Positions 58,659 through 64,000 of a stretch of DNA of 64,000 nucleotides are shown here, in pieces. Origin of the DNA: Oscillospiraceae bacterium (GTDB lineage: Bacteria > Bacillota > Clostridia > Oscillospirales > CAG-382). Made by a program: the position numbers and the translations under genes. How positions within the stretch are numbered: position 1 is the first letter of the stretch; each line of letters starts with the position of its first letter. The DNA lies in the NCBI GenBank assembly GCA_015063885.1, contig SVTH01000004.1, positions 1-64,000 of the forward strand, written 5' to 3'. The notes beneath the pieces were generated by a model, which searched no databases, was not told the DNA's origin, and saw nothing but the letters and a program-made list of their open reading frames with translations.

Positions 58659-59219
58659 ATGAAACAGCAAAAATATCTGCTCTCAAAAGGGAAAGTGGTT
58701 CTGTCCGATTACCGTGAATACGCCAACTTCAATCTTTGCAGAAGTAAATTATCCCGTGTGATCCGCACCGCCGTGATGGCATGGGTGATCTTGATCGCCC
58801 TGTATCTTGCCGTGGTGGGGTTTGTTGCCCAAAGCTCCGTTTTGGTGCTAGCAGGCGGCGTGCTTCTGCTGTGCCTGGGCACCTTCTTCGGCCTTCTGCG
58901 GAAGCAGGTGAAAACGGTTTGCATCAAAAAGCAGGAATACCTCTACGCCACCCATCAGGTGCAGTTCGGCAACAACGGGCTCATCTATTCCGTCCTCTTC
59001 GATCCCGAGCACAATTCCCACAAGCTGGAGGACACCCAGGACGATTTTTTCTACACCGATTTCTTCCGCGTCTACGAGACGGGCGGCTTCTTCTACCTGT
59101 ACATCGACAAAAAATCCACGATCATCGTGCCCAAAAGGAACATGATGCCCGCGGATTCTTTAGAGCTTCGCGCTCTCCTTTCCGAAAAGCTGGAAAAAAA
59201 GTTTATTCGCTGCATTTAA
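58659..59219 (+). CDS. YcxB-like membrane protein
   Basis: A 186-residue protein with two adjacent membrane helices (about 38-60 and 64-82) and a cytoplasmic beta-rich domain (about 95-186) containing Y-I-D-K-K-S-T-I-I-V-P-K-R, the C-terminal signature of YcxB-like proteins. Function unknown. AAAGGA lies upstream, 21 bp after apgM, so it is cotranscribed. Its last 17 bp overlap the convergent trmK. Confidence 0.75.
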   Translation: MKQQKYLLSKGKVVLSDYREYANFNLCRSKLSRVIRTAVMAWVILIALYLAVVGFVAQSSVLVLAGGVLLLCLGTFFGLLRKQVKTVCIKKQEYLYATHQVQFGNNGLIYSVLFDPEHNSHKLEDTQDDFFYTDFFRVYETGGFFYLYIDKKSTIIVPKRNMMPADSLELRALLSEKLEKKFIRCI

Positions 59220-59856
59220 GCAGCTCGTCCTCCAAGGCGGTGTCGCCCCCTGTGGCCGATAAGCCGTCCCTGCGTTTTTGCGATTGGGCGTGTACCTTGG
59301 CCTTGTAAGCACGGAAATCCTCCGTGTCGGGACGGAACTGCCCAAGGAACAGATCGGCATAGCCGTATGCCGTGTTTTTCCCGGTGTAGACCGCACAGAT
59401 CACCCCGTAAGGCTTTCCCCGCTCACGGGTGAACCGTTCTTCCAGGATCTCGTACCCGTTTTCCCACAGGAATTTCCGCAGGTCGTCCTGGGCCGTCATG
59501 GGTTGGAGGAACAAGCGGCATCCCGGATGGGGGCCGAAGCGGTGCAGAATGTCCGCAATGAGCTCACCGCCCATCCCGCAGATACAGGCGCCGTCGAAAT
59601 CGAAGTCTCCCAGCTTGTCAAAGCCGTCGGAGAGCATAAAGACGGGGGATACACCGTATTTTTCCGCCGTGGCCTTCCCACGGGCCAGGGGACCCTCGTT
59701 GATATCCGAGGATACGGAGAGGGAAGCGATCCCCTCCTTCATCACGTAGACCGCCAGATAAGCGTGGTCGGAGCCGATGTCCGCCAGGCACCCAAAGGGT
59801 GCGTATGTACGGAGCATTTCCGCCACCGTCTGTAACCGATTTCCCAAAGACCGCAT
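59203..59856 (-). CDS. trmK: tRNA (adenine22-N1)-methyltransferase TrmK
   Basis: A 217-residue class I methyltransferase of the TrmK/YqfN family: L-A-D-I-G-S-D-H-A-Y-L-A (motif I, SAM binding), S-D-I-N-E-G-P-L, L-S-D-G-F-D-K-L, I-C-G-M-G-G-E-L-I and L-Q-P-M-T-A-Q-D-D-L-R, all diagnostic. It methylates A22 of tRNA. Start at 59856 with AAAGGA; an upstream in-frame codon is less likely. In many Firmicutes it is followed by a Nif3-like gene, which is absent here. Confidence 0.93.
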   Translation of the reverse strand: MRSLGNRLQTVAEMLRTYAPFGCLADIGSDHAYLAVYVMKEGIASLSVSSDINEGPLARGKATAEKYGVSPVFMLSDGFDKLGDFDFDGACICGMGGELIADILHRFGPHPGCRLFLQPMTAQDDLRKFLWENGYEILEERFTRERGKPYGVICAVYTGKNTAYGYADLFLGQFRPDTEDFRAYKAKVHAQSQKRRDGLSATGGDTALEDELLKCSE

Positions 59857-59911
59857 AAAAAAATCCTTTCCCGCAATATGTACGGGGCGCAAAACCGCCC
59901 CTGCTCTGCCC

Positions 59912-60097
59912 TTAACAGCAGAGCTTGTCTTCCAAAGACTTGAAGGCCTTCATTGCCTTCTTTTTCATCTTTCGGCCGGGCGTACAGCAGTTGACCATGG
60001 CGTTTGCCGCCAGAAAGCCCAGCCCGATCCCCACGGCCACGCCGATCATATCGCAGATCAAACGGTGGCCTGCGATCATCTTTTTCATACACATCAT
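59912..60097 (-). CDS. Small Cys-containing membrane protein, unknown
   Basis: A 61-residue product: a Met/Lys/Cys start, one hydrophobic Gly-rich helix (about 14-33: I-G-V-A-V-G-I-G-L-G-F-L-A-A-N-A), a basic segment G-R-K-M-K-K-K-A-M-K, and a C-C end. The paired Cys at positions 37-38 and 60-61 are striking. A perfect GAGGAGG lies 9 nt before the first of two adjacent ATG codons. It precedes trmK by 55 bp under its own promoter. No family recognised. Confidence 0.65.
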   Translation of the reverse strand: MMCMKKMIAGHRLICDMIGVAVGIGLGFLAANAMVNCCTPGRKMKKKAMKAFKSLEDKLCC

Positions 60098-60144
60098 GCG
60101 TTTCATCCTCCTCGGAGCTATTGTTTGCCGCGGAAGACGAAAAT

Positions 60145-60173
60145 ATACTACCACATTTTCCATCTCCTTGCAA
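60145..60173 (-). promoter_or_regulatory. Promoter of the small membrane protein-trmK operon
   Basis: Minus strand: TTGCAA (60168-60173), 17-bp spacer, TAGTAT (60145-60150). Confidence 0.6.
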
Positions 60174-60224
60174 CGGGTTTTTGAAAAAAAGCGGTTTTTT
60201 CTCGGAGAAAAAACAAAAAAACCA

Positions 60225-60253
60225 TTGACAAATCGAAAGCAAAGAGATATAAT
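60225..60253 (+). promoter_or_regulatory. Promoter of the YceD-rpmF operon
   Basis: A consensus promoter: TTGACA (60225-60230), 17 bp, TATAAT (60248-60253). It rules out a start codon at 60257 for the next gene. Confidence 0.8.
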
Positions 60254-60304
60254 GGAATGAACTGTGTAACCGAGAGGACTTTTGCAAAGAGAGGTGTTTC
60301 CCCC

Positions 60305-60814
60305 GTGATTCTTGATCTTCGTGAGCTGGTCGTCGGGGTTGTTAAGACCGTACCCTTTGCCTATGAGGAATCCGGCGAAGAGCTTTCCGACGATCTGACC
60401 TCCGTGCAGGTGCAGGTGGAGGGCGTGGCGGAAAACCACGCAGGCTACTTGTCCCTGAGCGGTAAGGCGTCCCTGCAGGGCGTTGCCCGTTGCGGAAGAT
60501 GCTGCAAGGAGTTTCCCGTCCGTTTGGAGTTCCTTCTGTCCTATAAAATGGCGGAGGGTCTTGCCAACGAGGATGAGGAGGAGTTCCTTGTGCTGGAGGA
60601 CGGCAAGTTAGATCTTTCGGAGGTAGTCCGCAGTCAGATCCTTACGGAGATGCCTTTCCGCTTTCTCTGCAAGGAGGATTGCAAAGGACTTTGCCCCAAG
60701 TGCGGATGTGATCTGAACGTAGAGCGTTGCTCCTGCGATACGCGTGAGATCGATCCCCGTTGGGCGGCTCTGAGCAGTTATTTTGAAGAAGATAATGAAA
60801 ATGATCATACGTAA
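60305..60814 (+). CDS. YceD-family (DUF177) protein
   Basis: A 169-residue product. DUF177 proteins are encoded beside L32 in most bacteria, and a role in 23S rRNA metabolism is proposed. It has C-G-R-C-C-K-E-F in the middle and the family C-terminal C-x-E-D-C-K-G-L-C-P-K-C-G-C-D-L-N motif, whose Cys residues probably bind zinc. The GTG start at 60305 was chosen because GAGAGGTG lies just upstream and longer starts lie at or before the transcription start. 15 bp before rpmF. Confidence 0.88.
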   Translation: MILDLRELVVGVVKTVPFAYEESGEELSDDLTSVQVQVEGVAENHAGYLSLSGKASLQGVARCGRCCKEFPVRLEFLLSYKMAEGLANEDEEEFLVLEDGKLDLSEVVRSQILTEMPFRFLCKEDCKGLCPKCGCDLNVERCSCDTREIDPRWAALSSYFEEDNENDHT

Positions 60815-60829
60815 GGAGGTTCATCAGAG

Positions 60830-61021
60830 ATGGCAGTTCCCAAGAGAAAAGTCTCCAAAGCAAGACGTGACAAGCGTCGTTCCAACGTTTGGAAGCTCGA
60901 GCTTCCCGGAATGTCCAAATGTCCGAAGTGCGGTGCGTTCAACCTTTCCCACCGTGTCTGCAAGACCTGCGGTTATTACGGCGGCAAGGCAGTCTTGACG
61001 GTCGGAGAAGAAAAGGCGTAA
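60830..61021 (+). CDS. rpmF: 50S ribosomal protein L32
   Basis: A 63-residue L32: the M-A-V-P-K-R-K-V-S-K-A-R-R-D-K-R-R-S basic start and a zinc-binding C-x-x-C...C-x-x-C (C-P-K-C, C-K-T-C), i.e. the zinc-containing C+ form. Strong AAGGAGG. Confidence 0.98.
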   Translation: MAVPKRKVSKARRDKRRSNVWKLELPGMSKCPKCGAFNLSHRVCKTCGYYGGKAVLTVGEEKA

Positions 61022-61027
61022 AGAAAA

Positions 61028-61063
61028 GCGTGTTGCTCACGGCATTGAGTAACACGCCTTTTT
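61028..61063 (+). terminator. Terminator of the YceD-rpmF operon
   Basis: GCGTGTTGCTCA/TGAGTAACACGC stem with one mismatch and 6-nt loop, then CTTTTT. Confidence 0.85.
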
Positions 61064-61095
61064 CATAGAATGCCTCACGAGGAGGAAGAAAGCTT

Positions 61096-62391
61096 ATGGT
61101 CAAGATCCAATCGGTCACCCCGGGCAGTCCCGCCTGCAAGGCAGGGATCCTGGCAGGGGACGTTTTGCTTTCCGTCAACGGGGAAAAGGTCTGCGACGTG
61201 CTGGATTACCGTTTTTACGGAACGGACGCCAACAGCGTGGTCACCGTATCACGGGATGGGGAGGAACTCACCTTCCCTTTGCACAACAGAGAATACGCCG
61301 AGCTAGGCATGGAGTTTTCCACCTACCTCATGGACGAGAAGAAGCGTTGTACCAACAACTGCATCTTCTGCTTCATCGATCAGAATCCCCACGGCATGCG
61401 GGAGACTGTCTATTTCAAGGACGACGACGAACGTCTTTCCTTCCTACAAGGAAATTATGTCACCTTGACCAATCTGCGGGAATCCGATATCCAAAGGATC
61501 ATCCGTATGCATATCTCCCCCGTGAACGTGTCCGTTCATACCATGAATCCCGATCTGCGGGTGAAAATGATGGGCAATCGCTTTGCAGGAGAAAAACTGC
61601 GCTTCCTGAAAATGCTGGACGAAGGCGGCATCCGCATCAACGCCCAGCTGGTCCTTTGCAAAGGCATCAACGACGGGGAAGAGCTTACCTATTCGCTAAA
61701 CGAATTATGTAAACTTGAGAACCTGGAAAGCCTTGCGGCTGTCCCCTGCGGGATGACCTCCCATCGGGAGGGCCTGCCGGAGCTGCTGCCCTTTGACAGG
61801 GAAAGCGCACGGGACGTGATCACCCGCATCGCATCCAAGGCGGAAGCGTGTCTGGAAGCCTTCGGCTCCCGCAAAGTCTACGCCTCCGACGAGTTCTATC
61901 TCACCGCAGGCATGGAGCTTCCTCCGGACGAGGCCTACGAGGACTACGCCCAGCTGGAAAACGGCGTGGGTATGCTCCGCCTCCACACCGTGGAGTTTGA
62001 AGCCGCCCTGGCGGATTGTGAGGTTCCCGATATCCCCCGCCATCTCTCCATCGCAACGGGCGTGCTGGCATGCCCCCACATGGAGCATCTGGCATCCCTG
62101 GCCATGGCCCGGTTCCCCTCCCTGCAGGTGGACGTCCACGCCATCGTGAACCGCTTCTTCGGCGAGACCATCACCGTCAGCGGTCTGGTCACGGGGGGCG
62201 ACCTCATTGACCAGCTTACCGGGAAGGATCTGGGAGACACCCTCCTGATCCCCGAAAATATGCTCCGCCACGAGGGAGACCTGTTCTTGGACAGCGTCAG
62301 CCTCAAGGACGTGGAGGAGAAGCTGCAGATCCCCGTGGGAGTCACCTCCCGTGACGGAGAGGAGCTGCTGAACAAGCTTTTACAGCTTTAA
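61096..62391 (+). CDS. PDZ-radical SAM-like DUF512 protein
   Basis: A 431-residue protein in three parts: an N-terminal PDZ-like domain (residues 1-60, S-P-A-C-K-A-G-I-L-A-G-D), a radical-SAM-like domain with C-x3-C-x2-C at Cys85, Cys89 and Cys92 (C-T-N-N-C-I-F-C-F-I-D), and DUF512 (about 240-425) ending in a V-S-G-L-V-T-G-G-D-L pattern. This architecture is conserved in Clostridia next to der and the glycerol-phosphate acyltransferase gene, as here, but its substrate is unknown. The der gene follows after 29 bp. Confidence 0.92.
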   Translation: MVKIQSVTPGSPACKAGILAGDVLLSVNGEKVCDVLDYRFYGTDANSVVTVSRDGEELTFPLHNREYAELGMEFSTYLMDEKKRCTNNCIFCFIDQNPHGMRETVYFKDDDERLSFLQGNYVTLTNLRESDIQRIIRMHISPVNVSVHTMNPDLRVKMMGNRFAGEKLRFLKMLDEGGIRINAQLVLCKGINDGEELTYSLNELCKLENLESLAAVPCGMTSHREGLPELLPFDRESARDVITRIASKAEACLEAFGSRKVYASDEFYLTAGMELPPDEAYEDYAQLENGVGMLRLHTVEFEAALADCEVPDIPRHLSIATGVLACPHMEHLASLAMARFPSLQVDVHAIVNRFFGETITVSGLVTGGDLIDQLTGKDLGDTLLIPENMLRHEGDLFLDSVSLKDVEEKLQIPVGVTSRDGEELLNKLLQL

Positions 62392-62420
62392 CAGTCTTTA
62401 CGAAAGGACTTGATAAAACT

Positions 62421-63740
62421 ATGGCTAACAGAGTAGTAGCGGTGGTAGGGCGCCCCAACGTGGGCAAGAGCACCCTGTTCAACCGCTTGACAGGCTCCCG
62501 TATCTCCATCGTGGAGGATACCCCCGGCGTTACCCGTGACCGTATCTACCACGAGGTGGAATGGAACGGCCAGACCTTTATGCTCATCGATACCGGCGGT
62601 ATCGAGCCTATTACCGACAGTAAGCTGTTGGTGCAAATGCGCGACCAGGCACAGATCGCCATTGACCACGCCGACGTGATCCTGTTTATGTGCGACCTGA
62701 AGAGCGGCATGACGGATTCCGACAACGACATCGCCACCATGCTCCGCAAGGCCCATAAGCCCGTGATCGTCATCGTCAACAAGGTGGACTCCATCGGTGC
62801 CACCCCGCCCGAGTTCTACGAATTCTACGGGCTGGGCTTCGAGGACGTGTTCCCCCTGTCCTCCCTGAGCGGCACGGGCACCGGCGACATTCTGGACCGT
62901 GTCATCGAGCTGCTTCCCAAGGAAGAGGAAGAGGAAAACGATTCCGACCGCATCCGCATCGCCGTCATCGGCAAGCCCAACGCGGGGAAGAGCTCCATCA
63001 TCAACAAGATCTGCGGGGAAGACCGTGTCATCGTCTCCGACATGGCAGGTACCACCCGTGACGCCGTGGATACCTACGTGGAAAACAAGCACGGCAAATA
63101 CGTCCTGGTGGACACCGCAGGCATCCGCCGCAACGCCAAAATCGAGGATAAGATCGAAAAATACAGCGTCCTCCGCGCCAACATGGCGGTGGAAAACAGC
63201 GACGTGTGCCTCATCATGGTGGACGCCAACGAGGGCGTCACCGCCCAGGACGAGCACATCGCAGGCCTTGCCCACAACGCAGGGAAGGCAAGCGTCATCG
63301 TCATCAATAAGTGGGACCTGGTGGAGAAGGACAATTCCACCTTCGAAAATTTCCGCAAGGACGTATACAACGCCCTGTCCTACATGACCTACGCCCCCGT
63401 GGTGTTCGTCTCCGCAAAAACGGGACAGCGCCTGGATAAGATCTTCTCCCTGGTGAACGACGCATACAAGGAATCCTGCAAGCGCATCACCACCGGCGTC
63501 CTCAACGACTTTTTGTCGGATATCACCGACCGCGTCCAGCCCCCCACGGATAAGGGCAGACGTCTGAAGATCTATTACATGACCCAGACCACCACCAACC
63601 CGCCCACCTTCGCTTTGTTCTGCAACAGCGCCGAGCTGTTCCATTATTCTTATCAGCGGTATATCGAAAATTGTCTGCGCAAGACCTTCGGCTTCGAGGG
63701 AACCCCCATCCGATTGGTCATTAAGCAGAAAGGAGATTGA
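62421..63740 (+). CDS. der: Ribosome biogenesis GTPase Der (EngA)
   Basis: A 439-residue double GTPase. The first G domain has G-R-P-N-V-G-K-S-T (about 10-18), D-T-G-G and N-K-V-D; the second has G-K-P-N-A-G-K-S-S (about 185-193), D-T-A-G and N-K-W-D. A C-terminal KH-like domain (about 355-439) follows. Der is needed for 50S subunit maturation. Length is typical. Confidence 0.98.
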   Translation: MANRVVAVVGRPNVGKSTLFNRLTGSRISIVEDTPGVTRDRIYHEVEWNGQTFMLIDTGGIEPITDSKLLVQMRDQAQIAIDHADVILFMCDLKSGMTDSDNDIATMLRKAHKPVIVIVNKVDSIGATPPEFYEFYGLGFEDVFPLSSLSGTGTGDILDRVIELLPKEEEEENDSDRIRIAVIGKPNAGKSSIINKICGEDRVIVSDMAGTTRDAVDTYVENKHGKYVLVDTAGIRRNAKIEDKIEKYSVLRANMAVENSDVCLIMVDANEGVTAQDEHIAGLAHNAGKASVIVINKWDLVEKDNSTFENFRKDVYNALSYMTYAPVVFVSAKTGQRLDKIFSLVNDAYKESCKRITTGVLNDFLSDITDRVQPPTDKGRRLKIYYMTQTTTNPPTFALFCNSAELFHYSYQRYIENCLRKTFGFEGTPIRLVIKQKGD

Positions 63741-63745
63741 CCACT

Positions 63746-64000
63746 ATGCTTCAATTCTTTGAATGGTTCTGGAAAGCCATCGGCCTGTACGAGAAGCTGG
63801 GCATTCAGCGTGAGATCGTGGTGGACGGCGTCACCATGGAAGTGTCCTTCCAGGGCTTTTTGAACTGGCTCCACGGAGACCTGCTGGACAAAGGGGAAAG
63901 CGTATCCGCCGCCCTGGCGTTCTGTGCGGGCATTCTGATCTGTACCATCATCCCTTACCTGCTGGGCAGCTTGAACGCCGCCATCATCGTTTCCAAGTAT
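63746..64000 (+). CDS. plsY: Glycerol-3-phosphate acyltransferase PlsY, 5' part with N-terminal extension
   Basis: The gene starts 5 bp after der behind AAGGAG and runs off the right edge after 85 codons. Residues about 58-85 (hydrophobic stretch, then Y-L-L-G-S-L-N-A-A-I-I-V-S-K) match the N terminus of PlsY, which transfers an acyl group from acyl-phosphate to glycerol-3-phosphate. Typical PlsY begins right at that helix, so this protein carries about 60 extra residues, largely polar after a short aromatic start. The catalytic motifs lie outside the window. Confidence 0.8.
   Translation, partial: MLQFFEWFWKAIGLYEKLGIQREIVVDGVTMEVSFQGFLNWLHGDLLDKGESVSAALAFCAGILICTIIPYLLGSLNAAIIVSKY

Overview
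The window looks like a chromosomal segment of a gut-type member of the Clostridia (Firmicutes). The evidence is FtsEX with a CdaR-type regulator, GreA-LysS, DUF1292, a class II (Firmicutes-type) GalT, the YceD-L32 pair, TrmK, Soj/ParB next to SerS, sigma-A promoters with 17-bp spacers, strong AGGAGG ribosome sites and a type I dockerin. The genes are moderately GC-rich and the intergenic DNA is AT-rich. The genus cannot be fixed from the sequence alone. No tRNA, rRNA, CRISPR array or intact prophage was seen.

Layout. 1-9.2 kb: a single 2,935-residue secreted protein made of three beta-rich N-terminal modules, 50 tandem 50-residue Cys/His repeats and a C-terminal dockerin. 9.2-12.3 kb: DNA glycosylase Tag, then an accessory patch rich in palindromic repeats. 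In it a divergent pair (small DNA-binding protein plus SLOG-fold protein) has been tandemly duplicated; one SLOG copy is decayed. 12.3-19.7 kb: AraC and MmcQ/YjbR genes, a sialidase-like operon ending in a surface SGNH lipoprotein and an alcohol dehydrogenase remnant, and an unrecognised 613-residue lipoprotein. 20.2-29 kb: a DUF4143 ATPase, then a seven-gene leftward operon cdaR-like-ftsE-ftsX-M23-ctp-greA-lysS that joins cell-wall hydrolase control to housekeeping genes. 29.3-36.6 kb: an ECF transporter S component, a MarR-controlled heterodimeric ABC exporter, rsmE, DUF1292, a hairpin array, a probable 6S RNA and a truncated ECF sigma gene.

36.6-43.3 kb: leftward operon parA-parB-serS-(membrane protein)-MORN protein-TIM barrel-lnt. 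43.5-49.3 kb: MscS channel, trmO, a sodium-pump decarboxylase beta subunit with a 44-residue OadG-like partner, and the TldD/TldE protease pair. 49.3-55.7 kb: a secreted, membrane-anchored GHL10-type glycosidase with D-lactate dehydrogenase and a PfoR-like PTS permease, divergent from galT. 55.7-57.3 kb: a compact PqqD - signal-peptidase-like - SLOG - membrane-protein operon whose last gene sits behind a terminator hairpin that contains its own ribosome-binding site. 57.4-64 kb: apgM, YcxB-like, trmK, YceD/L32, a PDZ-radical SAM DUF512 protein, der and the start of plsY.

The most unusual items are the giant Cys/His-repeat dockerin protein, the PqqD/peptidase/SLOG operon with its attenuator-like junction, the duplicated SLOG locus with two unrelated small DNA-binding partners, and several families of intergenic palindromes. 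A recurrent TTGCAA -35 element with an exact 17-bp spacer appears at five promoters.
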